64,000 bases of DNA from Meghimatium bilineatum (GCA_034231615.1 CM067322.1:55328357-55392356), one strand, 5' to 3'; numbered from the stretch's first letter, positions 57,401 to 63,890 are shown. Made by a program: numbers and translations. The notes: a model not told the origin generated them from the sequence alone.

Positions 57401-60400
57401 TCTCAAATTATTTATGTTATGTCCTCCCACTGATATTCCTGGGATATCTAAAAGATAAAGATAATTTTATTTTAAAAATAAGGATAAGTTTATTTTAAAG
57501 ATAAGGATAAGTTTATTTTAAAGATAAGGATAAGTTCATTTTAAAGATAAGGATAAGTTTATTTTAAAGATAAGGATAAGTTTATTTTAAAGATAAGGAT
57601 AAGTTTATTTTAAAGATAATGATAAGTTTATTTTAAAGATAAGGATAAGTTTATTTTAAAGATAATGATAAGTTTATTTTAAAGATAAGGATAAGTTTAT
57701 TTTTAAAGATAAGGATAAGTTTAGTTTAAAGATAAGGATAAGTTTATTTTAAAGATAAGGATAAGTTCATTTTAAAGATAAGGATAAGTTTATTTTAAAG
57801 ATAAGGATAAGTTTATTTTAAAGATAAGGATAAGTTCACTGGACAAGATATAGACACTGATAAGTAGAATTTTTTAATTGTGGATGAGTTGAATTTAGAA
57901 CGAGCAATGCAAGGACAAATTATTCAATTTGAATGTAACTAAAACTGGAACATTATTTTTGCTATTGATGAAGAGGAAAGTTGCTATACGTAATCACAAC
58001 TGAACAAATATGTTTATAGTATACGTTTAACTCACGGGTTCCCATGTTATGAGTTGTGAGCCAAATTACGGTGGCCAAGGGTTTTCTGTGGGTTTTGGCT
58101 GAAACAGTAAAGTAAAGAAAAATAGTGATTTCTTCTGTGTGTGTCCCTACACTCCTGCAGATTCACAGGATGCAGTCCGGAGAATGAAATGTATTGTATC
58201 ATGGTTTATAGCTTTGCTGAGGTATCTGCACCTATCGATCTGACTTCATCATGGCTTCTGGGTCACTTTAACCTGTATGGGATGGGACAGCCAACTCCAA
58301 CCTATAACATCCCTAGTTGCCTCTTGTGACATGCATGGATGGTAAACGGTGTTGCTATTGTTGGCTCTCTTTTGAGGCCCAGGCAACACACGGGCGAAAT
58401 GATTGTAAAACAATTGTCATTTTAATCAGTGTCTCAAAGTTGGAATAATATCATACATTTTGTAATATCTTCCTTAGTCGACTTTTACGACATGCGTCGA
58501 AGGTAAACAGTGTTGCTATTCTTTGCTCCCCTGCAACACACTGGCGATTATGTAATATTAAATATAACTTATGGTAGGTTAGTGGTTCATGAGTTCATGC
58601 CCTTTGACCCAAATATAACTCATCAAAATGTGAGCAGTTTCTGTGTTCTCGGTTAATAGACTGATGCGACACACACACACATGGTTAACATACGTTGGCA
58701 AAAACTCAAATGTAAATTATGAAGGCATAATTGTTAACGAGTTACAATATCAAGCTAAACATTAAATATGTCATGTGTTTAAATTGTATTGAATTATATA
58801 TGCCTCAAATGAAATAGTGGCACATCATACTTCATGCTCCATGGTGGAAATAAAAAAAAATAAATTTGTGTTGGTTACTTGAGAGCCGACACAGAAGTAG
58901 AAGATATTCTGAACAATCTTCGAATGATATAGAATATTTTTCCATATTGAAAGCCTTATATAAAATGTTTTTGACCATGGGTCACTTTACTTCTAAATAA
59001 AATGGGGTTGTGACTCGAGAAAAGTCGAGAACTTATGGTTTAGATGATCTGAAATGTGTTTGTGAAGTATTTATTGAATCAGAGTTGAATTTGTGCGGAC
59101 CGTAAATATTTAACTGATCTGAGACCTGACATACCAAACGCTTACAGATTCGCCTACAGTGCAGAGAAGCTGATCCTGGAGGTAAGCAATACTTGATGAT
59201 TTCCTTGATGATGTTCTTGAACAAAGTGTATAATATTTTCAGTACAAGAAGTTCCTCCTCTGTACAGTTCACCTCATGTGTATATACCAGAGAAGCCTAA
59301 AGACAAACTAGGATTTGATCAGGCACGTTATGTGTCATTTTGTTGTAGTTTGTATACATAGGATTTGATCAGGCAAGTTATGTGTCATTTTGTTGTAGTT
59401 TGTATACATTTTCTGTTAGATAACATGGTTGGTAAACAATATCATTTTGTTGTAGTTTGTATACATTTTTGTTAAATAACTGAAGGTAAACTTTTAGTTT
59501 TAAAAGTTGTAAAGGTATTTTATAATATTTATTAAGTTTTTTTTTTGGCTGCGTAAAATGTTCATCTTATGGTAAAATTATGCTCCTTTCAGTCGCAAAG
59601 TTAATCCAATTCGGTTATATCAGAGCTTTTAACCATAAAAGCGAAAGTGTGTTTTCAGGGCCTGAAAGGGGAGCTTTTTGTTCTTCAGTCAGATATCAGG
59701 TTACAGCGCCAATAGCTTCAATGAACTGTGTAATTCGCTTCAGGTCATCCATGGAACCCCTCAAGTCTGGAAGTTCTGCCGTCTCAGTAGGAAAGTAAAC
59801 ATATTTTCTCACTCTCTTCTTGGTAGATTTGACAGGCATGAAGGATGTGTTCTGCAGTCTCTGGGCTCAGTCCACAGTTGCACAAGTCTGTCTACAAATT
59901 TTCAACTTTCTGAACATGTGACTTCTCAGTCTGTTATGGCCAATTCGTAGTCAAAAGGGGAGCAAAGAATAGCAACACTATTTATCTTCCATATATCTTG
60001 TAAGAGGTGACTAATAAGGTTTTAGGATGGTGTTGGTTGTCACATTCCGTATATGGTCAAAGTGACCTAGAAGTCATGCTGAAATCGGATGTGTCAGACC
60101 GAAAGGTGCATATAACACAGTCACGCTGTAAACCATGACGCAACACATTCCGTTCTCCAGACTGCATCTTGATAATCTCTAAGAAGTTTGAGAATGAAAG
60201 AAGAAGAATGTGGAGGTTGCTGTTCTGATAATCCAGCCACCACGAACTTCGTTAATTAAAAACATTCATACTCATCAGGTAGCATATCCTGTAGCAGTCA
60301 TCACAGCCTTTCCAAGCTTTTGTCAATCTTGAGCTAGTCTTCCTGCTTCTGTTACTGTCATGTTCAGGTGGTCTTTGATGTCTTGCATCCATCTTCTGGG

Positions 60401-62114
60401 TCTGTCTCTTGTTCGTCTCCCTGGCATCATTCCCTCCATTATGGTCTTCTCTAGGCTGTCTGGTGTTAAAAACTTTATTTATTCATATTTGCAGATATAC
60501 ATGATCAACTTGAAATGACGGCCGGCTAGAAGACTTCGGATGCTGACAGCCTTTGACTACTTGGAGATAGATGCCAAAATTGTGGATGCTGTAGATGGAA
60601 AGTTAGTATAAATACCAAATTCTCTCCTGTTATTTGTAATTTTGTTGTAAACTCGCAGTATGACATTCATTAAAAAAGGAGTTTTCATGTTTTCACTTTT
60701 TCCATTGAGGCGCAGTGGGGAGTATGTGGTTAAGTCTGTATTTTTCATTGACCAACATCATACCTGCGGCTACTTTCCCAGAAGATCTGGTGCCCATTTC
60801 TTAGGCTGGGTCAACCTAGAAGCCATTAGTCTTCTTCTTCAGCGTACATTCTCAAACTCCTGTTGAATTTATCTTTTAGCAGGATCATTGTCCTGCTGGA
60901 TTTCTAGCAGGATGTAATCCAGAGAATGGAAATGCGCTGTGTCTCCGTTTTATTTGCGCCAATGGCCTGATACATTCGTCTTCGACAGGAAAATTGGTAT
61001 AAGTTCATAAGTTACATAGTTGACTTTTTAATTCTTGTCTCAACACTCTGTCCATTCTTCAGTCAGCTGTACAAATGCTCCCAAAATATTTAAATTTCTG
61101 CACTTGCTTTACTTCAGTAGTTGATCATTTATTTTGATTGTATTGGGTTTTCTGCCTATAAACATTACTTCTGTATTTTCTTTATTGATCTTCATGTTGT
61201 GATTGAGGCAGCTTTCATTGAGTAGGTTTATGTGATCTTTCAGCACTTCACTTGAACTGTGGAAAAGGCACTGATGGTCAGCAAAGAGTGGTTCAATTAA
61301 GTAATTTGAGTAATGGTAAACGTCTGGGGGTGTTTTACTGTTTTGATAATGTTATCTATATAAATAATAAACAATAATGGTTTGTTAGTCCTGCATTTGT
61401 TCTAACTGCAGATGTTACTGGTTTGTCAGTCCTGCATTTGTTCTAACTGCAGATGTTACTGGTTTGTCAGTCCTGCATTTGTTCTAACTGCAGATGTTAC
61501 TGGTTTGTCAGTCCTGCATTTGTTCTAACTGCAGATGTTACTGGTTTGTTAGTCCTGCATTTGTTCTAACCTTCACAGTCATTTTTAAGCCCTTGTGCTT
61601 AAAAAAAAAGATCACTGATTTTCCTTACAAGTCACCAAGACTTTTTCAGATTTGTCGCTATATTTCTTATTGGTTACTGTTCAAGTCTTTATCTTCATAT
61701 GCCCCCCTCCCCATGACAAGTTGTACCCTTACCTCTATTTCAGAAATTTCTTCGGTGCCCCCCCCCCCTTCAAGTCCCTGCTGTCTTGCTGAGAACAACC
61801 GTTTTAGATACAGAAACATGACACAGAAACCATGCTGAAGTCTAATGTCTCAGGCCGAAAGGCACATATGTTCCATGATGCAATGCATTCCATTCTCTGG
61901 ACTACATCCTGCTAATCAGCAGGAGCTTGAGAACGAACACTCCAGAAGACGACAACCACGGCCACAAGAACATATTTTCGAAGCACATAATTCTTGCCTA
62001 CGTTTAATGTTCATTCTATATGTTATCTATTCCAAACAGAGAACTTAATAGTTCCTACCTGGAGAAGCAAGGGGTCAAGATGTTGCCAGGCTTTGCCGAT
62101 CCATATCATGGAAG
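42244..62114 (+). CDS. COLGALT1: Procollagen galactosyltransferase (COLGALT/GLT25D family), split gene, ten exons, 3' end outside window
   Basis: The enzyme transfers galactose from UDP-Gal to hydroxylysine of collagen in the ER (family knowledge). Plus-strand exons: 42244-42427, 44813-44925, 46428-46543, 49115-49179, 50910-50985, 53589-53809, 56405-56524, 59243-59322, 60495-60601 and 62040-62114. Together they give about 385 residues, the first 60% or so of the family. Recognisable in order are LPTVVIATLVRNKAH, SDHNVDNST, the MIDAD DxD motif, YSNFWGGM, PVPMVHS, GFDQ, the IYMINLK opening of the GT25 domain, VDAVDGK, and MLPGFADPYHGR. The C-terminal half and ER-retention signal lie beyond the right edge. 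Oddities: exon 6 changes frame after GYYIR, exon 9 has an in-frame TGA, exon 8 ends at a GC donor, and no in-frame ATG precedes exon 1. Intact splice sites argue for a live gene with sequencing errors, but a decaying copy is possible. Confidence 0.9.
42845..43105 (-). repeat. tRNA-derived SINE
   Basis: On the minus strand it starts ggagccatgtagcgcagtgg, then ttagcgcactggtttcgaat and gtgggttcattccccagttg. That is an A-box and B-box region with tRNA-like spacing. A non-tRNA body follows, ending with a (TTTAC)n-like tail near 42850. A second copy is at 55095. Confidence 0.75.
43390..43610 (+). repeat. Possible tRNA-derived SINE
   Basis: gtgtggtcgaaaatggaaag and, about 55 bases on, caggttcaaatcccatttg. 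The latter is a good B box; the A box is weak. A 43455-43600 body follows. Confidence 0.45.
43914..44060 (+). repeat. SINE-like family A, 5' half
   Basis: cccatgtgttgctggagcta, ggggagcaaagacactgtta, gactaaaggaggttttggga, gtcggctgtcccttcctata and gctgaaatcgtatgtgtcag. It breaks where family D begins. Confidence 0.65.
44052..44310 (+). repeat. Dispersed repeat, family D
   Basis: agatagttagttagttagtc, gatcatcatcactgcaaact, atagttgctccgatctctac and gttgaccatcatttttctgc. Confidence 0.7.
44320..44478 (-). repeat. SINE-like family B
   Basis: gttcttcttcttcagcgttc, tcctgctggatctcccttgt, gaccatggtcctactagatt and gccaatggcccgaaacatcc. Confidence 0.78.
44533..44675 (+). repeat. SINE-like family A, 3' half
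   Basis: tgcgaagtcggatgtatcag, gcagaaaggcacagactaga and caggagtttgagatgaacgc then aaaagaagag. Confidence 0.7.
44813..44925 (+). CDS. COLGALT1: COLGALT exon 2
   Basis: A 113-nt exon lies between a tgctag acceptor and an AAAG|gtaaaa donor. Its first base completes the Trp codon split from the previous exon. It encodes IRSDHNVDNSTAMLTEWL, the conserved (A/S)DHNxDN block of this family. Confidence 0.9.
45052..45480. repeat. 52-bp minisatellite in COLGALT intron
   Basis: About eight units starting aactcttgcagattcttgaa and continuing ctttatgacaccactcaata gttacaaaacaa. Internal units appear identical. Confidence 0.93.
45640..45792 (+). repeat. SINE-like family B
   Basis: cagcagaagacattggcgca, aataaaacggcgacacaacg, ctggactacatcctgctgga, agtaggaccattgtcctgtt and gagaatgaacgatgaagaag. 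Confidence 0.78.
45845..46308. repeat. 32-bp minisatellite in COLGALT intron
   Basis: About 14 units of ttaggacaagcttacaacag gtgtctctggtc, nearly identical except the last three. Each unit carries a HindIII site (aagctt). Confidence 0.93.
46428..46543 (+). CDS. COLGALT1: COLGALT exon 3
   Basis: A 116-nt exon has a ctttag acceptor and a TTT|gtgagt donor. It encodes an acidic start (YTDEESPCDWTEKRF) and then LREKALEHARNIWANYLF, matching the LRQAAL..AR..W.DYILF segment before the DxD motif. Confidence 0.9.
46580..46790. repeat. ~45-bp degenerate tandem repeat
   Basis: Five units like ttagtagtaaaaaacatcac aatgaggtgaatagaaaaag aaa. Confidence 0.75.
46856..47112 (-). repeat. SINE-like family A, near full length
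   Basis: ttcatcttctgcatttgttc, tcctgtagattagcaggatg, tgatcatcctaggatgggac and gcctccttagtcgcctctta. Confidence 0.75.
47130..47420. repeat. 12-bp tandem repeat
   Basis: Units of cattacttctag plus tta or ata, about 22, imperfect. Confidence 0.8.
47882..48042 (-). repeat. SINE-like family B
   Basis: tcattctcaaactcccgcag, ttgtagcaggacattggtcc, gatgtagcccagggaataac and ttagccagacacaaccgtct. Confidence 0.72.
48065..48860 (+). mobile_element. LINE C-terminal region interrupted by a nested LINE insertion
   Basis: The left part (to 48210) encodes a YYYPITVLPVPNLNNDSTR-like stretch and TRLRRILGVSF. The right part (from 48574) resumes GVTLRERIRNDNIRQITK, EHIKRQQIKRFSHASRLPTD, matching the 17940 family. 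The 48211-48573 segment is foreign. Confidence 0.7.
48211..48573 (-). mobile_element. Nested RTE-like LINE 3' fragment with target-site duplication
   Basis: The minus strand encodes TEMWFYRRMLRIPWTARKTN, VEVLKESNAQQNLI and IRKRQSSFFGHFIRQGGLEN, and ends in an ATG triplet run (catcatcatcatca on plus). It is flanked by ggagtgtcatt (48200-48210) and ggagtgacatt (48574-48584). Confidence 0.78.
49115..49179 (+). CDS. COLGALT1: COLGALT exon 4 (DxD motif)
   Basis: A 65-nt exon has a gatag acceptor and an AAAAA|gtaagt donor (phase 2). It encodes MIDADVTLENNRTLQILM, in which DAD is the metal/UDP-sugar-binding DxD motif. It is too short to appear as a long open frame and was found by splice sites and homology. 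Confidence 0.88.
49235..49320 (+). repeat. SINE-like family B, 5' part
   Basis: tgttgggccattgatgcaaa, taaaatgatgacaaaatgca and tgaactacatcttgctgga. Confidence 0.55.
49600..49850 (+). repeat. Dispersed repeat, family C, diverged
   Basis: ggtttctccagagctttatt, ttgaagaagccttttactga, cacgtcatctactaggtatt and actgttgcattctggttggt. Confidence 0.5.
49978..50038 (+). repeat. SINE-like family A, 5' fragment
   Basis: gaaaggggagcaaagaatag caacactgtttaccttccat. Confidence 0.6.
50098..50372 (-). repeat. SINE-like family A, near full length
   Basis: The closest relative of the 848-1136 copy: ttcttcttctgcattcattc, gcgcctttcagcctgaaaca, ggcttggcc-free middle, atgggatgggacagccaact and ggcccaggcaacacatgg. 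Confidence 0.78.
50395..50710 (+). repeat. SINE-like family A, with tandemly repeated 3' half
   Basis: One copy runs to cacagctcagctgtaaaaaa. A second 3' half (gccatgctaaagttttgtat, aggcagaaaggcatagataa) follows and ends gaacaaatgcagaagaagaa. Confidence 0.65.
50910..50985 (+). CDS. COLGALT1: COLGALT exon 5
   Basis: A 76-nt exon has a tgcaag acceptor and a GAAAAG|gtaaac donor, phase 0. It encodes LVIGPMLNASVEGYYSNFWG and GM, matching the VAPML...YSNFW.GM block. Confidence 0.88.
51035..51290 (+). mobile_element. LINE C-terminal zinc-knuckle tail
   Basis: An 80-codon frame encodes LGRKDQSIIFRLRTQHVQLN and a zinc knuckle with Cys, Cys, His and Cys (CRLCIHLYETVDHHLFECP) to a stop at 51277. It is a different subfamily from the 24700 copy. 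Confidence 0.72.
51635..51870 (+). repeat. SINE-like family A
   Basis: aaaaagggagcaaagaattg, ccatgctgaagtcggatatg, aagctgaaaggcacagatat and cagcaggaatttgagaaaga. Confidence 0.68.
51940..52200 (+). repeat. SINE-like family A, near full length
   Basis: gtagagcaaagaatagcact, gtctgtcccttcccacatag, gtcgggtcgaaagcacagat, tctgcagaagtttgaaaaca and aatgcagcagaagaagaata. Confidence 0.72.
52465..52570 (+). repeat. Family C, 5' part
   Basis: catacccaagagacttcagc, ttctggctcaatgcagtgtc and catctactcggagggggtat. Confidence 0.55.
53008..53170 (+). repeat. SINE-like family B
   Basis: aactccaccgaagatggatg, tatcgggtcattggtgccat, ctggactacattctgctgga, gtcctgctacaacagaaatc and gagaatgaacgctgaagatg. Confidence 0.8.
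53358..53517 (+). repeat. SINE-like family B, immediately upstream of COLGALT exon 6
   Basis: tacctctgaagatggatgtg, tcgggtcattggctcaaata, ctatattctgctggaaatct and gaatgaacgctgacgaagaa. It ends about 70 bases before the exon 6 acceptor. Confidence 0.8.
53589..53809 (+). CDS. COLGALT1: COLGALT exon 6, with internal frame break
   Basis: The acceptor is cctcag and the donor TTTAG|gtaagt. The reading frame arriving from exon 5 gives GYYIRI and then stops (TGA at 53607-53609). The conserved part, DREIFGVFPVPMVHSAILI through DDIILFAHSVKA, is in another frame. Incoming phase 0 and outgoing phase 1 demand a length of 3n+1, but the exon is 221 nt (3n+2). A few residues between GYYIR and NYLSI are also extra relative to the family. 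Confidence 0.8.
53870..54600. other. COLGALT intron with short unrecognised frames
   Basis: Overlapping open frames of 71-82 codons occur on both strands at 54109-54582. None shows a recognisable domain, signal or splice pattern. A short direct repeat (catggcagtccaag at 53870 and 53914) is present. Confidence 0.3.
54889..55050 (+). repeat. SINE-like family B
   Basis: taccatcgaagatggatgtg, ctgggccattggcgcaaata, ctggactaaattcaactgga, gtcctgttgcaagagaaatc and gaatgaacgctgaagaagaa. Confidence 0.8.
55090..55335 (-). repeat. tRNA-derived SINE, second copy
   Basis: It shares gtaaagttaacccatagcat, gatctcacatttcag(tg)gctg, ccatctcctctccctcacag and ctcaactggggaatta with 42845-43105. The tRNA-like head is more decayed. 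Confidence 0.7.
55370..55545 (+). repeat. SINE-like family A, 3' two-thirds
   Basis: gttggctgacccatcccata, tttcgggccgaaatgcacag, gtaaaccatgacgcatcgca and aatctgcaggagtttgtgaa. Confidence 0.65.
55563..55745 (+). repeat. tRNA-derived SINE head
   Basis: ggggcagcagtagttaattg (A box tagttaattgg) and, about 45 bases on, gaaggttcaactcccagttc (B box ggttcaactcc). It is followed by a non-tRNA body, so this is a SINE and not a tRNA gene. Confidence 0.6.
56138..56360. repeat. 30-bp degenerate minisatellite upstream of COLGALT exon 7
   Basis: About eight units like gatgaaccatgggattaaga gtgagttggg. Confidence 0.82.
56405..56524 (+). CDS. COLGALT1: COLGALT exon 7
   Basis: A 120-nt exon has a gaacag acceptor and an ATGG|gtgagt donor. 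It encodes MYVINTEYFGKVMIPLDKRH and further residues to DHVKLEAM, matching MYVCN.E.YG..P.PL..H and the HVQLE.M segment of the family. Confidence 0.88.
56625..57445 (-). mobile_element. RTE-like LINE reverse-transcriptase 3' part
   Basis: The minus strand encodes NNLRYADDTVLIAKSEEDLQ (catalytic YADD), LFLNIKKTEVMVISKKQ and a central stretch with breaks. Then come MWFYRRILRIPWTARKTNVE, IRKRQSSFFGHFMRK, GKIEGNRDRGRQ and WRAMTSYASRHGT with a stop. The 3' end is an ATG-triplet tail at about 56620 on plus. It inserted about 100 bases after COLGALT exon 7. Confidence 0.82.
57446..57845. repeat. 23-bp minisatellite in COLGALT intron
   Basis: About 17 units of aagtttattttaaagataag gat. Two older units lie on the far side of the LINE at 56580-56620. 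Confidence 0.9.
58125..58400 (-). repeat. SINE-like family A, near full length
   Basis: ctacactcctgcagattcac, aggatgcagtccggagaatg, gtatgggatgggacagccaa and ggcccaggcaacacacgggc. Confidence 0.76.
58468..58550 (-). repeat. SINE-like family A, 5' fragment
   Basis: ttccttagtcgacttttacg, acatgcgtcgaaggtaaaca, gtgttgctattctttgctcc. Confidence 0.65.
58740..59240. other. COLGALT intron, nothing recognised
   Basis: AT-rich DNA without a matched family up to the exon 8 acceptor. Confidence 0.4.
59243..59322 (+). CDS. COLGALT1: COLGALT exon 8 (GC-type donor)
   Basis: An 80-nt exon has a tttcag acceptor. It encodes VPPLYSSPHVYIPEKPKDKL and then GFDQ. Homology puts the exon end exactly at CAG|gcacgt, so the donor is GC, not GT. 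The last 13 exon bases plus the donor and following intron are duplicated immediately downstream. Confidence 0.8.
59310..59409. repeat. 50-bp tandem duplication spanning the exon 8 donor
   Basis: aggatttgatcaggcacgtt and the following 30 bases (59310-59359) are repeated at 59360-59409 with one change, gcacgt to gcaagt. A third partial copy ends near 59468. Confidence 0.92.
59600..59950 (-). mobile_element. RNase H-type LINE tail
   Basis: The minus strand encodes DLCNCGLSPETAEHILHACQ (zinc knuckle) and LPDLRGSMDDLKRITQFIEA, the end of the polyprotein. It is a third tail subtype. Confidence 0.7.
59955..60213 (+). repeat. SINE-like family A, near full length
   Basis: aaaaggggagcaaagaatag, atgctgaaatcggatgtgtc, agaccgaaaggtgcatataa, gtaaaccatgacgcaacaca and agaatgaaagaagaagaatg. 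Confidence 0.77.
60255..60470 (-). mobile_element. LINE C-terminal fragment, adjacent to COLGALT exon 9
   Basis: The minus strand encodes LEKTIMEGMMPGRRTRDRPR and RWMQDIKDHLNMTVTEAGRL, a Gly-Arg-Arg-rich LINE ending. It stops about 25 bases before the exon 9 acceptor. Confidence 0.75.
60495..60601 (+). CDS. COLGALT1: COLGALT exon 9, start of GT25 domain, in-frame TGA
   Basis: A 107-nt exon has a ttgcag acceptor and a GGAAA|gttagt donor. It encodes IYMINLK, then a TGA (60516-60518), then RPARRLRML and on to KIVDAVDGK. The TGA sits where the family has Arg (NL[KR]RRxDRR), consistent with a CGA or AGA to TGA change. Confidence 0.82.
60832..60988 (-). repeat. SINE-like family B
   Basis: cttcttcttcagcgtacatt, ggatcattgtcctgctggat, gagaatggaaatgcgctgtg and ccaatggcctgatacattcg. 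Confidence 0.78.
61020..61300 (-). mobile_element. LINE reverse-transcriptase fragment
   Basis: ctcccaaaatatttaaattt, atcatttattttgattgtat, aacattacttctgtattttc and ttattgatcttcatgttgtg are RT palm/connector codons on the minus strand, like those at 21225 and 57150 but another subfamily. Confidence 0.55.
61385..61575. repeat. 41-bp minisatellite
   Basis: About five units of ctggtttgtcagtcctgcat ttgttctaactgcagatgtta. Confidence 0.9.
61832..61955 (+). repeat. SINE-like family A, 3' half, adjacent to COLGALT exon 10
   Basis: catgctgaagtctaatgtct, caggccgaaaggcacatatg, ctggactacatcctgctaat and cagcaggagcttgagaacga. It ends about 85 bases before exon 10. Confidence 0.7.
62040..62114 (+). CDS. 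COLGALT1: COLGALT exon 10 (last seen)
   Basis: A 75-nt exon has an aaacag acceptor and a GGAAG|gtaaga donor. It encodes ELNSSYLEKQGVKMLPGFAD and then PYHGR, matching the ..LPGYRDPYHGR block. The following family block (P.T.GE.GCFLSHY) was not found before the right edge. Confidence 0.85.
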
Positions 62115-62167
62115 GTAAGAGGGATCTCATTTTGTTTCCCTCTTTATTTCCACCTGTGAATTGTGGG

Positions 62168-62327
62168 GCCTTCTTCTTCAGCGTTCATTCTCAAACTCCC
62201 GCTGGTTCTCTCTTGTAACAGGACAATAATCCTACTAGATTTCCAGCAGGATATAGTCCAGAGAATGAAAATGTATTGTGTCATCTCTTTATTTGCGACA
62301 ATGGCCAGACACATCCGCCTTTGATGG
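62168..62327 (-). repeat. SINE-like family B
   Basis: ccttcttcttcagcgttcat, ctcaaactcccgctggttct, gacaataatcctactagatt and gacaatggccagacacatcc. It starts about 55 bases after exon 10. Confidence 0.78.
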
Positions 62328-62329
62328 TA

Positions 62330-62840
62330 TTCTGGGCTTAAGAGCAGAAAAAATTATTATTATAATAACAAATCTGTTGTGTGCCAAGCATATCGTAAGA
62401 GGTGACAAATTATATTTGAGGGGAGGAATTAGCTGTTTCACCTCATAGGTTAGGGTTAAAATTCCAAAATTACACCACAAACAGGGATGTTAGATGAACA
62501 TTGACAAACATTGTGTTCTACTCACCCTCAATTTTACTTGTCTTGAAATGCTAAAATACAATCTTACTAAAGTAGATGTCTTGACTGTCCACTTCCTGAT
62601 CATAATTAGTTTATTTGAAGTAAATCTATCTGCCTGGTATTTTATGCCATTTGTGTGTGTTTTATGTCAAATTTCAGAACTGAACAAAATATTCTGAAAC
62701 TTTATGAAATATTCCCAAGTATTGAATTTCCAAAGTTTAACTTTATTTCTCTCAATATTATCATTAGGTCTAACTATTTTCTGTATAACGCAGCGCAAGA
62801 TTATCATTGCTGTCACTATACCTATCTGATTCTTCGGAAA
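62330..62840. other. COLGALT intron, nothing recognised
   Basis: AT-rich. No match to the next conserved COLGALT block was found in any frame. Confidence 0.35.
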
Positions 62841-62923
62841 CAATAGCAGTGTGAGTATAAATAACCAAATGGTCAGAGGGTGTCCGACAAAGTGGATGGT
62901 TCCGCAGTAACCTATTGAACAAA

Positions 62924-63393
62924 TAGTAACGCAAAATGAGGTAAACAGGTTACTAAAACACTTACCTAGCCTATTAATAAAAATATATTTTAAAAAAAAC
63001 ATACAATAAAACTAAACAGGACAATTCTCCACGTATCGGCTCAAATTGAACCTTTTTCAAGAGACAAACTACAGAAAACGACAAAATAAAAAACAAAATA
63101 GATGTCTATATTTCATCAAGCCCCGTCTCCATAATAGCGCATAATTTTCATTTTTACTAGATGCGTTGCCATCCCTGCGCTATTATGGAGACGGGGCTTG
63201 ATGAAATATAGACATCTATTTTGTTTTTTATTTTGTCGTTTTCTGTTGTTTGTCTCTTGAAAAAGGTTCAATTTGAGCCGATACGTGGAGAATTGTCCTG
63301 TTTAGTTTTATTGTATGTTTTTTTTTAAATATATTTTTATTAATAGGCTAGGTAAGTGTTTTAGTAACCTGTTTACCTCATTTTGCGTTACTA
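62924..63393. repeat. Near-perfect inverted repeat (217-bp arms, 36-bp loop)
   Basis: Left arm 62924-63140 and right arm 63177-63393 are reverse complements with two differences that I could find (near 62990 and 63072). The loop is ataattttcatttttactag and 16 more bases. A 14-bp direct repeat, tagcagtgtgagta, lies at 62844-62857 and 63392-63405. Confidence 0.92.
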
Positions 63394-63418
63394 GCAGTGT
63401 GAGTAGTTTTATAATTTT

Positions 63419-63631
63419 TTATAAAGTTATTCTTCCCTTACAAATAATATTAGGTCTATTTATTTTACAATTTTCAACAAGTCGGTAATCTTCAATGTCA
63501 AAATCGAAAACATTGTTGTTTTCCAACTCATCACTTGAAATAATGTCTCCAATTATAAAACTCTCAAAGAATAATAAAACCAGATGTTTGCTAAATCTTT
63601 GAGCTCTCTTACTAGTGGAAGATGAAGCCAT
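63419..63631 (-). CDS. Unrecognised 70-codon open frame
   Basis: It starts MASSSTSKRAQRF and has an acidic middle (SSDELENNNVFDFDIEDYRL). I do not recognise it. It could be the first exon of a mobile-element or host gene, since the frame and start context (aaaATGG) are plausible, or it could be chance. Confidence 0.25.
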   Translation of the reverse strand: MASSSTSKRAQRFSKHLVLLFFESFIIGDIISSDELENNNVFDFDIEDYRLVENCKINRPNIICKGRITL

Positions 63632-63687
63632 TTTGCTAATTTATGAAAAGCTGAACCTACCTTGTTCAAATTTTAATTTAAAATAAA

Positions 63688-63890
63688 TATGTCACACATG
63701 TCTAATCACACAGGGGTTTCGTTCCGTTAGCCAGATTTCTAAGGTTTAAACACCTAGATAACTTAATGCTAATTATTTTATGATCCAAACGAAGCAATTT
63801 TAGATGGAATATCTGCAAGAATGAATAATTGTGGATATGTCCGCAATGGATGTCTATCTGCAACGATATATTGTTTTTACGGACGGAAAT
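63688..63890. repeat. Dispersed repeat, family F, copy 2
   Basis: tcacacatgtctaatcacac, gccagatttctaaggtttaa, tttatgatccaaacgaagca and ttttagatggaatatctgca match 16250-16470. Confidence 0.6.

Noticed and set aside
7140..61575. CRISPR arrays suggested by regular direct repeats
   Set aside because: Units are contiguous with no unique spacers, there are no cas genes, and the DNA is clearly eukaryotic.
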